Below, piece after piece: positions 38,180 to 48,707 of a DNA stretch of 64,000 nucleotides. Made by a program: the position numbers and the translations under genes. The DNA is from Corynebacterium mustelae (GTDB taxonomy: Bacteria; Actinomycetota; Actinomycetes; Mycobacteriales; Mycobacteriaceae). The notes beneath the pieces were generated by a model. It did no database searches, was not told the DNA's origin, and worked only from the letters and a program-made list of their open reading frames with translations. The stretch spans positions 1,922,001 through 1,986,000 of the forward strand of contig NZ_CP011542.1 of assembly GCF_001020985.1 (NCBI RefSeq), written 5' to 3'. The first letter of the stretch is position 1; every line of letters begins with the position of its first letter.

Positions 38180-39082
38180 TCAGTGTGACAAAACCGCTGC
38201 TCTGGAAACCACTCCTTCAGCGATTATCGTAGATGGTCCCCTCAATTGCGATCCAGTTTCGGTTATCGTAACCAAGACCTCCCCGCCCGGCACAACTACT
38301 CGTACACTTCCGAAGTCGATTCCAGCGTCGGCAAGCGCCGCCCGTGCGGCAGCAACTGTACCCGTACCGCAAGAACGAGTTTCCCCAACCCCACGCTCGT
38401 GCACTCTCATGTGGCACATCGGAATTTCGCCATCGGTAGTCAAAGCGGTTAGTATTTCGACGTTAACACCCGAAGGGAAAAATTCCGGATCGAAAACTGG
38501 TTGAGCTAGTTCCATTTCCGCTAAACTTTCAGCCGTTAAATGGGGAACAACACACGCCAAATGCGGGTTGCCCATATCTACCCCCAGGCCGGCAAAACTG
38601 TGATTGCTAATGGTGCAGGTAGATATTCCGGTCACTATCGGCTCCCCCATTTCCACTGCAACGTCGGCGTTCAAATCACTGCAGCTGAAAACTGTGGCTT
38701 GTTTACCGCCCGCACGGGTGCCGATCACAAAAGAATCCATCGTTACTAATCCACGGCTGCGGACAAAGTGCGCAAACACCCGAGCGCCGTTTCCACACAT
38801 CTCCGCGACCGACCCGTCGGCATTGTAATAATCCATAAACCAATCAGCTCGATCAACTCCTTCTGGAATTTCGGTGATCAAACCTGCGTCGAAAAGCGCA
38901 CCAGTTCGCGCCACTCTTAGCAAACCATCAGCACCAATACCAGAGCGCCTGTTACAAAGTGCGGCAATACATTTCGGTTTTAATTCCTGTTGTGCATCAG
39001 GATCAAAGATGATGACAAAATCATTTTCAGTTCCGTGCCCCTTGAGAAAAGGCAGTGTACCGTGATCAGTCTTGGTGTTCAT
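38180..39082 (-). CDS. dapF: Diaminopimelate epimerase
   Basis: 300 residues. It converts LL- to meso-diaminopimelate for lysine and peptidoglycan. The two catalytic cysteines are Cys96 in MCGNGAR and the one in SCGTGTVA; these act as the acid/base pair. It is downstream of miaA on the minus strand, separated by about 60 bases, as in mycobacteria and corynebacteria. The lysine pathway gene dapA is also in this window. Confidence 0.95.
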   Translation of the reverse strand: MNTKTDHGTLPFLKGHGTENDFVIIFDPDAQQELKPKCIAALCNRRSGIGADGLLRVARTGALFDAGLITEIPEGVDRADWFMDYYNADGSVAEMCGNGARVFAHFVRSRGLVTMDSFVIGTRAGGKQATVFSCSDLNADVAVEMGEPIVTGISTCTISNHSFAGLGVDMGNPHLACVVPHLTAESLAEMELAQPVFDPEFFPSGVNVEILTALTTDGEIPMCHMRVHERGVGETRSCGTGTVAAARAALADAGIDFGSVRVVVPGGEVLVTITETGSQLRGPSTIIAEGVVSRAAVLSH

Positions 39083-39142
39083 TTACTTCTTCTTGCATCT
39101 TTCCACTTTGGCAGTAGTTTTATCCAACTATTCTAACCCCTT

Positions 39143-40069
39143 TTATTCGTCGACAGTACTATGCTCTATCACCGCAACCGCGTGGGCAAATGTGTCCTTT
39201 TCGGCTGGTATCCATGTAATCCGAGGGTCTTTCTTAAACCAACTCTTTTGCCGCCGCACATACCGCCGAGTGGCTATAACGGTGCGCTCTTCGAGGTCTG
39301 ACCAAGAAAGTTCCCCCGCCATTGCCGCTAAAACCTGGGCATATCCAATCGCGCGTCCCGCAGTGGAATCGGCGGTTAGACCTTCTGTTTCTACTAACCG
39401 TTCTACTTCTTCAACCAACCCCATGCGCAACATCTGGTGCGTTCGTTCTTCAATTCGAGGGTTTAACCATTCTGAAGTAGTTTCTAGGCCAAGCAAAATG
39501 CTATTCCACCGTGGTGGTGCTGTTTTGGAAGGCTGACTGGCTTTGAATGGTTGCCCAGTTAATTCGATGACTTCAAGTGCACGAACAGTGCGACGGGGGT
39601 CTTTATCCTCTATAATTTTTGCAGCTTCTGGATCCAATTGCGCCAACTTTCTATGCAGTGCATCAATTCCGCATTTCTGAAGAAGTTCTTCCCACTTTTT
39701 TCGAACAATTTCGTTGGTAGGTGGAAACTGCCAGTCGTCGATAAGTGATTGAACGTAGAGCATCGAACCACCAACCAAAACTGGGAGTCTGCCGCGTTGT
39801 CGAATATCTTCAACAACCGCAACAGCCTCAGCCTGAAAACGCGCCACTGATGCTGCTTCGGTTACCTGCCAAACATCAAGCATGTGATGCGGTATGCCGT
39901 GACGTTCGGATTCTGGGAGCTTAGCGGTACCAATGTCCATGCCAAAGTACAGCTGCATGGAATCCACATTCACTATCTCACCACCGTATTTCTCGGCGAT
40001 GGCTATCGCCAGCGCAGATTTTCCGGAAGCGGTAGGACCTACTATCACTACTGGAACTTGGGGTTTCAT
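39143..40069 (-). CDS. miaA: tRNA dimethylallyltransferase
   Basis: 308 residues. It adds dimethylallyl to A37 of tRNAs reading UNN codons; MiaB then methylthiolates it. P-loop GPTASGKSA near the N-terminus, the DSMQLY motif and the RRTVRALEVIELTG motif are all present. The start overlaps the stop of the next gene upstream by four bases (ATGA). Confidence 0.95.
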   Translation of the reverse strand: MKPQVPVVIVGPTASGKSALAIAIAEKYGGEIVNVDSMQLYFGMDIGTAKLPESERHGIPHHMLDVWQVTEAASVARFQAEAVAVVEDIRQRGRLPVLVGGSMLYVQSLIDDWQFPPTNEIVRKKWEELLQKCGIDALHRKLAQLDPEAAKIIEDKDPRRTVRALEVIELTGQPFKASQPSKTAPPRWNSILLGLETTSEWLNPRIEERTHQMLRMGLVEEVERLVETEGLTADSTAGRAIGYAQVLAAMAGELSWSDLEERTVIATRRYVRRQKSWFKKDPRITWIPAEKDTFAHAVAVIEHSTVDE

Positions 40070-40737
40070 GAACTATGCACCTCCCACCTGGCAACGTATC
40101 GCCCCACGCCTAAGGAAGAATCGCTGTGAAGCAACGTTGCCTTGGTAACTTTTGGCGCCATCTTGTGCAATTCTGACCATAACTGGGGTTCCAAAACTCC
40201 CGCATCAGATAACCAGGCGTCGCTATAGTCCACATAATGCAGCTGCGGATCTGCTAGAAATTTCTCACACCACCGATGAGCTGACACGGCATTGGGAAGT
40301 AACGATAACGGGGCACGGGCAGTTAACCCTGCGCTGCCATCCACAACCACCACGATTAAACCGAAAGGTGACGAAGGTACTTTGTCGGTCACAACAGGTT
40401 CTGTGATCGCAACACTTGCCGATTCAAGAAAATATCTTGCGATAAGCTCGGATAGAAAGTTTCCAGAAGAAACAGTAGTATCAGGAGCACCCCACGCCGC
40501 AAACGAGCCAGTTCGATTAGTTCGGAAGCGCCAATCATGTGAGCAAATTATATAAACAGGTAGAGTCGCTAAACCTGACTTTGCAGATACAAATGGCGTT
40601 AAAAGTTCATTTATTGTCTCTCTAATTATTGCACCAGCATGATCTCCAGTTCCAAGATCCGGGATGAGCGCAGGACTTCCTGGAATTATCACCACTGTTG
40701 CATGTGGTTGCTTGTGGTTATGTTCCCTCACCCCCAC
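40066..40737 (-). CDS. Conserved hypothetical protein, Rv2728c-like
   Basis: 223 residues, GTG start. A hydrophobic beta-strand start (ATVVIIPGSPALIPDLG) and later His- and Asp-containing loops resemble class III extradiol dioxygenase-like folds, but this is a weak impression. Its position between miaA and the DUF349 gene matches the mycobacterial Rv2727c-Rv2731 order. It is cotranscribed with miaA by a four-base overlap. Function unknown. Confidence 0.65.
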   Translation of the reverse strand: MGVREHNHKQPHATVVIIPGSPALIPDLGTGDHAGAIIRETINELLTPFVSAKSGLATLPVYIICSHDWRFRTNRTGSFAAWGAPDTTVSSGNFLSELIARYFLESASVAITEPVVTDKVPSSPFGLIVVVVDGSAGLTARAPLSLLPNAVSAHRWCEKFLADPQLHYVDYSDAWLSDAGVLEPQLWSELHKMAPKVTKATLLHSDSSLGVGRYVARWEVHSS

Positions 40738-41074
40738 TACCCTACCTTAACGTTTATTTTGACAGTCCGCTCGACGCTTATAAGGCAATTTATGATTGCA
40801 TGTCCAAGCCTGTAAAAAAATTGCTCGCAACTAGGTAGTTGTTATTTTTAACAATTAAACCAATAAAAATTGGGACTTTTCGGCGTCAACCATGACATAC
40901 CTCGCAATTACGCGGTATGTTGGTCAATAGTGTTTGTTGGCATTATTGGCCTAGGACACATTGCACGCGTCATTAACACCCTGCATTTTTGTGTTGGTTA
41001 ACATGATGCGAATTTCAGGTTAACAACTTCGGCAGCCGCGTCGCGCGGTACGAGACACTTTAAGGAATACAGCC
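40738..41074. other. Divergent intergenic region upstream of the DUF349 gene
   Basis: 337 bases without a gene. Two symmetric elements are visible: TTGTTA-TTTT-TAACAA (40839-40854) and ACATACC-N12-GGTATGT (40895-40920). Either could be an operator. No ribosome site of usual strength precedes the downstream ATG. Confidence 0.5.
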
Positions 41075-42418
41075 ATGAGCACTCCCAATCCTCCGAAGCC
41101 AGGTCCACGCCCTGGCCCCCGGCCTGGTCCACGCCCTGGAGCAACCGCGGGAACTCCGGTGGTTTCTGCTCAACCAGCAGCGCCACAAGCAGCCCCAGCA
41201 TCCGATCCAGCGCAATGGGGACGTGTAGACGATACTGGTAATGCCTACGTCAAAACCAAGGACGGCGAACGGCTGATTGGCTCGTGGCAGGCTGGTACCC
41301 CCGCAGAAGGTTTGGTCCACTATGGTGCACGGTTCGACGATTTGGCCACCGAGGTAGTGTACCTAGAGGCTCGGCTGGTTTCGCACCCCGGCGAAGCTAA
41401 TCATTTGAAAGACAAGGCCATAAAGCTGCAAGAATCTTTGGCTGAAGCAGCGGTCATTGGCGACCTTGATTCCCTAAACACTCGACTGCAAACTGTAATT
41501 GACAATGCAGATGCTGCAGGTTTGAAAGCTAAGGAAGAGAAGCAAGCACGCCGAGCTGCAGCGATTGCTCGAAAAGAAGAACTGGCAGCTGAAGCGGAAG
41601 AGCTTGCCGAGAATTCCACTGATTGGAAACACGCAGGAGATCGAATTCGTGAAATCCTAGAAGAGTGGAAGACGATTCGTGGCATTGATCGCAAGACTGA
41701 CGATTCATTGTGGAAGCGTTATTCCCGAGCGCGGGATTCTTTCAACCGGCGACGGGGCGCACATTTCGCCGAGCTTGATCGGGGAAGGGCCGCCGCGCGT
41801 AAGGCAAAGGAAGAACTTGTCGCCCAGGCAGAGCAATTGAAGGATTCTACTGATTGGAATGAAACAGCCCGCGCGTTTCGTCAGTTGATGGATCGATGGA
41901 AGAAAGCTGGTCGCGCACCTCGTGAAGTCGACGATAAACTATGGGAAGCTTTTAAAGCAGCCCAGGATCACTTCTTCAATGCGCGGCATGCTATTCAAGA
42001 TGAACGCAATCGGGAGTTCGAAGCAAACGCGCAAGCAAAACAAGCGCTACTGGATGAATACGATCATGTGATAAATCCAGAAAATGGCCTGGAACAGGCG
42101 CGACAAAAATTGCGGGAGCTGCAAGAGAAATGGGAAGAAATCGGGTTCGTTCCTCGTGCACAGGTCCGGGAATTCGAGGACAAAATTGCAGAGCTTGAGA
42201 ACCGCGTTACCCAAGCCGCTGATGCTCAATGGCGCCGTACCGACCCAGAAGCTCAGGCGCGAGCTGCGCAATTTAGCGCCCGAGTAGCCGAATTCAACGC
42301 TGCAGCAGATACCGCAGAAGCTAAAGGCAAAACTAAGGAAGCCGAGAAGCTGCGTGCCCAAGCGGCACAGTGGCAAGAATGGGCAGATGCGGCTATTAAT
42401 GCGGTAGAAACTAGATAA
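41075..42418 (+). CDS. DUF349 domain protein
   Basis: 447 residues. A Pro/Gly/Arg-rich N-terminus with PGPRPGPRPGPRPG-type repetition, then a long, highly charged, helical region with repeated DUF349 units (for example DDSLWKRYSRARDSF and DDKLWEAFKAAQDHF), predicted as coiled coil. It is the homologue in position of mycobacterial Rv2731. The role of the family is unknown. It ends at a terminator whose hairpin contains the start of the next gene. Confidence 0.85.
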   Translation: MSTPNPPKPGPRPGPRPGPRPGATAGTPVVSAQPAAPQAAPASDPAQWGRVDDTGNAYVKTKDGERLIGSWQAGTPAEGLVHYGARFDDLATEVVYLEARLVSHPGEANHLKDKAIKLQESLAEAAVIGDLDSLNTRLQTVIDNADAAGLKAKEEKQARRAAAIARKEELAAEAEELAENSTDWKHAGDRIREILEEWKTIRGIDRKTDDSLWKRYSRARDSFNRRRGAHFAELDRGRAAARKAKEELVAQAEQLKDSTDWNETARAFRQLMDRWKKAGRAPREVDDKLWEAFKAAQDHFFNARHAIQDERNREFEANAQAKQALLDEYDHVINPENGLEQARQKLRELQEKWEEIGFVPRAQVREFEDKIAELENRVTQAADAQWRRTDPEAQARAAQFSARVAEFNAAADTAEAKGKTKEAEKLRAQAAQWQEWADAAINAVETR

Positions 42419-42440
42419 TTCTCAGCGTGCAGTCGCATGT

Positions 42441-42476
42441 AAAAGGCAGTTATGATGTTCTTCATGACTGCCTTTT
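42441..42476 (+). terminator. Terminator of the DUF349 gene, overlapping the GNAT start
   Basis: AAAAGGCAGT / ACTGCCTTTT, a perfect 10-bp stem with a 16-base loop, followed by more T. The ATG codons used for the downstream GNAT gene sit in the loop, and the AAGG ribosome site lies in the 5' arm. Confidence 0.75.
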
Positions 42477-43606
42477 TTCAATTCGAACAACCTCCTCTTA
42501 GGCTCAAAAAATTCGATCCGAGCGAAGCGTTGTTGTCGTTTATCTTTTCTGCGAACCTGGCAGCGCAAGATGTATCTGGCGATACCGCAACTTCTACCTC
42601 AGCGGGGGCAGTTATCGAATCGCTCAAGGAAAATCCTCAATCAGCCACTGTCATCTTGGCAGCTGTCAGTGATAGCCCAACGCTGGCAGGCTGTGCGATC
42701 TCCCCGTTAAAGTACCCAATTATCTCTGCGTACCAGGGTTCTACTGCACCATCGCTTTTCGACGCCAATCTACTCGGCTTTATTGAGGCATCTGTCCCGC
42801 TTCAAGCACATACCAATGGTATTGATTGCGACGTGATCCTAGGTGCTGAAATCGCCCCCATACCGGGACAAATCGGTGACGAAACTGAAACCGAACACTG
42901 GTTGACGCTGCTTAATCAAACAAAAGAATTGGTAAAGCGGGTGAATCGGAAAGTTGTCAGATTATGGCATTCGGTGCCTCTTAATGCGGATGAGATGAAT
43001 CCACGATTCACGCAAGCGGTGACTAAAGCTGGTTTTAGTCTCGTTCATGATGAAACCCACGGCTATATCCCCGTTGCCACAAAACGCGGTACCGCGGTTC
43101 CTTTGTTGCCAGAGGGATACAGCTTTTACTGCTTCAGCGATCTCAAGCCGGCGCCCGAAATGGTGCCTGGAATTCTCGCGCTTTTCGACGCTGCAAACAC
43201 TGATATTCCCGTAGGCGCCATAGAGGTAAGCCCACAACCATGGACAAATGAGAGATTAGAACAAGCGCAAGCAACACTGCGTCGAAAAGCAAATGAAAAA
43301 ATCACTATGGTACTGCTTAAGGATAGGCTCCCCATCGGTTTTTCTGACGTAACCAGACTCGCGGATTCAGACCCCACCGTAGCCGATCAAGGCCACACCC
43401 TCATCGACGCAAACTATCGTGGCAACGGGCTTGGTAAGTTGTTAAAAGAAGCCATCCTGATTACGGCAGCAAACCAATGGCCAGAGTTAGAACGGGTATT
43501 CACTAGCACCGCCGACTCCAACGCTGCAATGTGTCGTATAAACAACAACCTAGGTTTCACTCCGCTAAACCGTACCCAGGTCTATCAAACAGAAATTATA
43601 CGCTAA
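42455..43606 (+). CDS. GNAT-family acetyltransferase
   Basis: About 383 residues. Three ATGs (42452, 42455, 42464) are possible; 42455 is preferred because AAGG stands eight bases before it. The C-terminal half carries the acetyl-CoA loop pattern (ANYRGNGLGKLLKEA) and the terminal NxxMCRINNNLGF typical of GNAT. The N-terminal half is a degenerate GNAT-like domain, as in two-domain actinobacterial members. The substrate is not known. Its stop overlaps the convergent membrane-protein gene. Confidence 0.8.
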   Translation: MFFMTAFFQFEQPPLRLKKFDPSEALLSFIFSANLAAQDVSGDTATSTSAGAVIESLKENPQSATVILAAVSDSPTLAGCAISPLKYPIISAYQGSTAPSLFDANLLGFIEASVPLQAHTNGIDCDVILGAEIAPIPGQIGDETETEHWLTLLNQTKELVKRVNRKVVRLWHSVPLNADEMNPRFTQAVTKAGFSLVHDETHGYIPVATKRGTAVPLLPEGYSFYCFSDLKPAPEMVPGILALFDAANTDIPVGAIEVSPQPWTNERLEQAQATLRRKANEKITMVLLKDRLPIGFSDVTRLADSDPTVADQGHTLIDANYRGNGLGKLLKEAILITAANQWPELERVFTSTADSNAAMCRINNNLGFTPLNRTQVYQTEIIR

Positions 43607-44295
43607 TCGGCCGAACCGCTACGCTTTTTATGTCGTGCCACGGCCTGTTGCCGCCGGTCATCGATAAACAATGGGTTAGTTTCGGGAGTGTTTTGCTGTT
43701 GGCTAACCAAAGCGGCCCGCTGTGCATACCCAACCTCGTCGAGATTCTCATGTTTTTGCCGTTGTTCCGCTAACCTGACTTGTTCATCTGAGCGGCGCAA
43801 GATCATGTATGAAAGCGCAAATGTGGCTACTATGACAGCCGCTACCTCCATAAGCAGACCTACACCTAACCCGGGTCCGCCTAATATCTCCTTATCTTGC
43901 AGACGCATCCACATCGCAAGCAGAGAGCTAAACAACGCAATTCCAGTGAGCAGAAACGAAATATTGGCAAATATTGTTCGCCGTGTCAGAAGCAAACATC
44001 CGCCGAACACAACAACGCCAAGAGTACCGACGATAACAAAGAATTCTTCTACTATTCCAATACGCAAACCGAGCGATTCGCCTTGAAGCGTTAGCACTTG
44101 CCAGCCATGGACCACTCCACCGTGAGGCAACAGCAGCCCGACAACGAATAACACCCAGGCACCGATCATGAATTTACCGAAGTAGTCTAATGAAAACTTC
44201 GCCGCTGCCTTTTTCTCCGCGTCGGCCAGTTCTTGAGCGCCTAACGGTGTGGGTGCTGTCTTTTCAACTGTGGCAGTTTCATCGTTTTCCGTCAT
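43603..44295 (-). CDS. Membrane protein, Rv2732c-like
   Basis: 230 residues from ATG 44295 (MTENDE), which has GAGG eight bases upstream; the frame stays open further upstream without support. Four hydrophobic segments (FMIGAWVLFVVGLLL, EFFVIVGTLGVVVFGGCLL, ANISFLLTGIALFSSLLAM, LGVGLLMEVAAVIVATFAL) are flanked by charged ends. The position next to miaB matches mycobacterial Rv2732c. It probably shares the miaB transcript. Function unknown. Confidence 0.75.
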   Translation of the reverse strand: MTENDETATVEKTAPTPLGAQELADAEKKAAAKFSLDYFGKFMIGAWVLFVVGLLLPHGGVVHGWQVLTLQGESLGLRIGIVEEFFVIVGTLGVVVFGGCLLLTRRTIFANISFLLTGIALFSSLLAMWMRLQDKEILGGPGLGVGLLMEVAAVIVATFALSYMILRRSDEQVRLAEQRQKHENLDEVGYAQRAALVSQQQNTPETNPLFIDDRRQQAVARHKKRSGSAD

Positions 44296-44373
44296 TGAAT
44301 TCCTCATACCTAGATAGAAAGCAGTTTCAGCACTCGACCACGTTGATATAGCCCGATGTGAGCCCAAGAACTT

Positions 44374-45951
44374 TTAACAACCACATCCACCATCGGAACA
44401 ACCAGCAACTGGAACTGGTATCGACTTATTGGATGTGGATATTCGCGGCATACCCAACCCTACTCCAATCGGCGCGGTCGTGGGAGTCTTACCAGCCTCG
44501 CTCATATCGCCCGCCCGAGTACGGCGATGCGTTGTCACCCCAGAATCAGCAATAAGGTAATGCGGTTTCGCATCAGTAATGACAGTACTTACGATATCGC
44601 CTGGTCGGATTCCAGAATCGATGACTTCCTGTGTTCGCCCAGTCGGCATGAAATGCACCAACCGACCATCCCTTGACCGCCCAGTGAGCCGATTGGTCCG
44701 ATCGTTCTTTCGCCCACCTTCAGCTTGAACAAGCAGTTCCACTTCTTCTCCAACAAGCTTTTGGTTTTCTTCTAAGCAGATTCGTTCCTGCAGCGCTATC
44801 AAACGCTCATAACGATCCTGAACTATCTCCTTAGGCACTTGTTCAGCGAATTCTGCGGCTGGCGTACCCGGGCGTGGGGAATATTGAAAGGTATAAGCAC
44901 TGGTAAACCTAGCTTTTTCCACAACATCAAGTGTCGCTTGGAAGTCCTCCTCAGTCTCGCCGGGAAACCCCACGATAATATCAGTGGTAATTGCCGCATG
45001 AGGAATTTTTTCTCGAACCTCAGATAAAATGTTCAAAAACTTTTTCGAGCGGTAAGACCGACGCATCTCTTTCAAAATTCGATCGGAACCAGACTGAAGC
45101 GGCATGTGCAGTTGTGGGCACACATTTGGAGTTTCCGCCATCGCATCGATCACATCAGAGGTAAACTCTGCCGGATGGGGTGATGTGAACCGCACCCGTT
45201 CCAAGCCTGCTATATCACCACAAGCGCGAAGCAATTTGGAAAACGCGGAGCGGTCTCTCTCTTGCGTCGGATCAGCAAAATTTACCCCATAAGCATTCAC
45301 ATTTTGCCCAAGCAACGTCACTTCGATAACGCCCTGTTCAACCAGCGCTGTAACCTCAGCCAAAATATCGCCGGGTCGACGGTCGACTTCCTTACCCCGG
45401 AGCGAAGGGACAATGCAGAAAGTACAGGTGTTATTGCAGCCAACCGACACCGAAACCCAGCCAGCATACGCAGATTCCCGTTTAGCAGGCAGAACCGAAG
45501 GAAATTGCTCCAATGAATCTACAATTTCAACTTCCGCCTGCCGATTATGCGCTGCACGATCCAATAATGCTGGCAAGGAACCGATATTGTGGGTACCAAA
45601 AACGACATCTACCCACGGGGCCTTTTCCACGACACGGTCTTTATCCTTCTGCGCTAAACAACCACCAACAGCGATCTGCATGCCCGGATTTTCTTGTTTT
45701 ACGCTACGCAGATTTCCTAGCGTCCCGTATAAGCGCATATCCGCATTTTCCCTGACCGCGCAAGTGTTAAACACAATCAGGTCAGGCGTGTCATCCCCCT
45801 TAAGAGGAACGTACCCCGCCTCTTCCAACAAACCGGATAAACGTTCGGAATCGTGAACGTTCATTTGACAGCCAAATGTGCGCACCTCGTAAGTCTTAGG
45901 CACATCCTTGGTGTTGTCTACGGTTTTATCTTCACTAACGGCTGAAATCAC
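44374..45951 (-). CDS. miaB: tRNA-2-methylthio-N6-dimethylallyladenosine synthase
   Basis: 525 residues. A radical-SAM methylthiotransferase acting after MiaA. The N-terminal MTTase domain ([12 protein letters not shown]), the radical-SAM cluster CNNTCTFC and the TRAM domain are all present. The C-terminus extends past TRAM and ends GCSDGGCGC, a Cys/Gly tail not needed for the core reaction and similar to that of the protein at 34329-35087. Confidence 0.95.
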   Translation of the reverse strand: MISAVSEDKTVDNTKDVPKTYEVRTFGCQMNVHDSERLSGLLEEAGYVPLKGDDTPDLIVFNTCAVRENADMRLYGTLGNLRSVKQENPGMQIAVGGCLAQKDKDRVVEKAPWVDVVFGTHNIGSLPALLDRAAHNRQAEVEIVDSLEQFPSVLPAKRESAYAGWVSVSVGCNNTCTFCIVPSLRGKEVDRRPGDILAEVTALVEQGVIEVTLLGQNVNAYGVNFADPTQERDRSAFSKLLRACGDIAGLERVRFTSPHPAEFTSDVIDAMAETPNVCPQLHMPLQSGSDRILKEMRRSYRSKKFLNILSEVREKIPHAAITTDIIVGFPGETEEDFQATLDVVEKARFTSAYTFQYSPRPGTPAAEFAEQVPKEIVQDRYERLIALQERICLEENQKLVGEEVELLVQAEGGRKNDRTNRLTGRSRDGRLVHFMPTGRTQEVIDSGIRPGDIVSTVITDAKPHYLIADSGVTTHRRTRAGDMSEAGKTPTTAPIGVGLGMPRISTSNKSIPVPVAGCSDGGCGC

Positions 45952-46427
45952 AATTGCCCAGTTTAATCGGCAAGGTACCTAAAACCCAAAGATGTCTCTG
46001 CACAACCCTAATTCCCAAGCGTTTTTGCGCAGAGCTCAATCCTTAAACAAAACTCTTATTTAAAACTTATATTCAATAAAGGCAAAGCCTAAGGAATAAG
46101 TATTTCCGCTTAGGAAAATCCTGCATTTTTTGCAATCTGACCAATATTCCGACTAGAAAAACGGGAGAAAAAATTACCACTGCCTGCTAGATTAATTATA
46201 CCACCCCCGAAAGTGGGAACCGTCACCCAATAAAAATCTTTCAATATATGCAGGCCTAAGGATGGTTGAGGTAATGGCATATAAAAGTTGATACCTCAAC
46301 CTATTTATTATTATATTTTCAGTTTAACTTAATCTTTTGATCAGATAATTATGTGCATCAGCAGGTTATCTACATGAGTAAACTGCATTTTCAAACGCCA
46401 CGCCCTTAACGAAAGGACGTTCCGCCA
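45952..46427. other. Gene-free gap where gluABCD is expected
   Basis: 476 AT-rich bases with no credible gene. In C. glutamicum the gluABCD glutamate transporter lies between miaB and recX; it is not here. A hairpin GGTTGAGGTA-N18-TACCTCAACC (46264-46301) is followed by a T-rich stretch, looking like an orphan terminator. The promoter of the downstream secreted-protein gene must lie at the right end. Confidence 0.5.
46264..46301 (+). terminator. Orphan terminator-like hairpin
   Basis: Perfect 10-bp stem GGTTGAGGTA / TACCTCAACC, 18-base loop, followed by TATTTATTATTATATTTTC. No gene ends immediately upstream on this strand, so it may be a relic of a lost gene or a leader attenuator for the CAP gene. 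Confidence 0.4.
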
Positions 46428-46943
46428 ATGCGCACTATAAGCAAACTTAAGAAAATCACAGTTTCGGCACTGACGTGCCTGTCGATTGCCACGTTGAGCC
46501 CTACAGCACAAGCGCAGAATCCATTCGATATTGCACTTGAACAAGCACACGGTTTGGGCAATCACATTCGGTTTACCCAATTTCCGGGACAGGCACCATC
46601 TATTGAACAATTAAAAGTTGATACGTTCAATGAAATGAATCGCGTTCGGATCGCTCACGGTAAGCGTCCTATTGCACGCGACCTAGGCTTCGAGCCTCAA
46701 GCACAGGGCTGGGCTCAGTATATGGCGGCCACAGGTACCTACGCGCACAGCATCCGAAACGATGGATCAGGTGAAGTAATCTGGACCACGGATCAATGGA
46801 ATGCCCAGTTAATTATCGCGACTTTTATGGCTTCCCCTAGCCACAATCGTGCCCTGATGAGTGATGTTCCGAATATTGGTGGAATAGGAATCGCCCGAGG
46901 TTTCGGAAACCAGATCTATATCGTTATCCAAAACCGCTATTAG
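46428..46943 (+). CDS. Secreted CAP (SCP/PR-1) domain protein
   Basis: 171 residues with a signal peptide (about 1-29, ending AQAQ) and no lipobox or wall anchor. A compact CAP/YkwD-like domain follows: FNEMNRVRIAHGKRPI, an internal His in GTYAHSIR, GEVIW, and the PSHNRALMS motif with the second His. The function of bacterial CAP proteins is mostly unknown. The gene occupies the place of gluABCD and is flanked by hairpins. Confidence 0.8.
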   Translation: MRTISKLKKITVSALTCLSIATLSPTAQAQNPFDIALEQAHGLGNHIRFTQFPGQAPSIEQLKVDTFNEMNRVRIAHGKRPIARDLGFEPQAQGWAQYMAATGTYAHSIRNDGSGEVIWTTDQWNAQLIIATFMASPSHNRALMSDVPNIGGIGIARGFGNQIYIVIQNRY

Positions 46944-46948
46944 CATAA

Positions 46949-46986
46949 AAGGATATGGTGGATGTCAACTTGTCCACCATATCCTT
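46949..46986. terminator. Bidirectional terminator between the CAP gene and recX
   Basis: Perfect 14-bp stem AAGGATATGGTGGA / TCCACCATATCCTT with a 10-base loop, between convergent genes and followed by ATTG. Confidence 0.88.
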
Positions 46987-46990
46987 ATTG

Positions 46991-47605
46991 TCAATTACTT
47001 GTGTTTTCTAAAAGGTTTATTCTGTCATCCAGAGCCGCTTGAGCAATAGCGTAGCTATATGCCTCGGAAAACCCTCGTCTAGCGAGCATCCCAACAATTC
47101 TTCGCAAATGTTTGTTTCGTTGCTGGAGATCATGCGGGACTTCTTTGATCGAATTTGCCTTTTTGGCGGCAATCCGTTTGGCCACCTCCGCTTCGTCTTC
47201 TTCAGAAATCTGAGCCAACGCAGCTTCGCGATAGTTGGTTGCGATTCCTTTGGATTTGAGCTCACGGTCAAGCACCACTCGACTTTTTCCACTACGCTGG
47301 TGCCGCTGCCGTACCCATTCGGAAGCGAACAAAGCGTCATCTACTAACTTGCATTCAGCGAAATCATCAAGCACGTCTTCTATCAGCGTAGAATCAAATT
47401 CAAGACGCAGCAATCTATCACGCAATTCAGAACGCGACCGGCCCCGCTGTTCTAGTAACAGTAAAGCCCTGCGACGGATTTCTTGCTTTCCTTTTTCAGC
47501 AACAGGATCAAATAGATCACTACCATGTTCAAGGTAATCAGTGAGAGCCTGCTGCGCCCGTGCTAATTTCTCCTGCTGCGTTACGGAATAAAAATCGTTA
47601 GTCAT
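46991..47605 (-). CDS. recX: RecA regulator RecX
   Basis: 204 residues from ATG 47605 ([11 protein letters not shown]). The open frame continues upstream inside recA without support. The RecX pattern is present: [39 protein letters not shown] and the C-terminal LARRGFS. Its start overlaps the recA stop by eight bases, so it is coupled to recA and limits RecA filament activity. Confidence 0.93.
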   Translation of the reverse strand: MTNDFYSVTQQEKLARAQQALTDYLEHGSDLFDPVAEKGKQEIRRRALLLLEQRGRSRSELRDRLLRLEFDSTLIEDVLDDFAECKLVDDALFASEWVRQRHQRSGKSRVVLDRELKSKGIATNYREAALAQISEEDEAEVAKRIAAKKANSIKEVPHDLQQRNKHLRRIVGMLARRGFSEAYSYAIAQAALDDRINLLENTSN

Positions 47606-48707
47606 CGGTCTCGTCGTCAAAGTCGATATTAGGCACCATATCGACAGGCTCATCGGACAGCTCATCAGCAGCCTGTGCGTATTCACCCACTCCAAGCTTC
47701 TTTAGAATCTTTTGTTCTATTTCATTAGCCAATTCCGGGTTGTTCTTCAAATGCATCCGCACCTTTTCTTTACCTTGCCCCAGTTGGTCACCCTCGTAGG
47801 TGAACCACGAACCAGATTTCTTGATAATGCCGTTGTCCACGCCCATATCGATTAACGATGATTCCCGAGAAATTCCCTCACCATACATAATGTCGAACTC
47901 TGCAACTTTGAACGGCGGCGATACTTTATTTTTTACAACCTTCAGCTTTGTTCGGTTTCCAATTGCATCTTGTCCATCTTTCAACGTTTGAATCCGGCGA
48001 ACGTCACAGCGCACCGAAGCATAGAATTTCAATGCTTTACCACCGGTTGTGGTTTCCGGCGAACCAAACATCACACCGATCTTTTCTCGAAGCTGATTGA
48101 TGAAAATGGCGGTTGTACCTGAATTATAAAGCGCACCAGTCATCTTACGGAGTGCTTGGCTCATCAGGCGTGCCTGCAAACCAACATGGCTGTCACCCAT
48201 TTCGCCTTCAATTTCAGCCTTTGGGGTTAGCGCTGCTACCGAGTCAATGACAATAATGTCAATAGCACCCGAGCGCACCAACATATCTGCAATTTCCAGG
48301 GCTTGCTCACCGTGATCCGGCTGCGAAACTAATAGCGCATCGGTATCAACACCTAATTTACGGGCATATTCTGGATCAAGCGCATGCTCAGCATCAATAA
48401 ACGCAGCAATTCCGCCTTCTCGCTGGGCGCTGGCGATTGCATGCAATGCCACCGTGGTTTTACCAGAAGATTCTGGTCCGTAAATCTCCACTATACGTCC
48501 ACGAGGAAAGCCACCAATCCCCAGGGCGACATCTATCGCGGTATTCCCGGAGGAGATCGCACGAATGGGCGGACGATTGTCATCGCCCAATCGCATGACG
48601 GCACCCTTACCAAAATCTTTTTCGATCAATGCCAAGGCGGCATCAAGTGCCTTCTGACGATCGCCGCCAGCTGAAACGGTGCTCTTGGTGCTCTTCTTCG
48701 CAGCCAT
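47598..48707 (-). CDS. recA: Recombinase RecA
   Basis: 369 residues. Walker A GPESSGKT (77-84), Walker [11 protein letters not shown], the L1 and L2 DNA-binding loops, and the ATP-site MAW-like region are intact. There is no intein. The C-terminal acidic tail ends [12 protein letters not shown]. It drives homologous recombination and LexA cleavage. A candidate LexA box lies about 180 bases upstream. Confidence 0.98.
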   Translation of the reverse strand: MAAKKSTKSTVSAGGDRQKALDAALALIEKDFGKGAVMRLGDDNRPPIRAISSGNTAIDVALGIGGFPRGRIVEIYGPESSGKTTVALHAIASAQREGGIAAFIDAEHALDPEYARKLGVDTDALLVSQPDHGEQALEIADMLVRSGAIDIIVIDSVAALTPKAEIEGEMGDSHVGLQARLMSQALRKMTGALYNSGTTAIFINQLREKIGVMFGSPETTTGGKALKFYASVRCDVRRIQTLKDGQDAIGNRTKLKVVKNKVSPPFKVAEFDIMYGEGISRESSLIDMGVDNGIIKKSGSWFTYEGDQLGQGKEKVRMHLKNNPELANEIEQKILKKLGVGEYAQAADELSDEPVDMVPNIDFDDETDD

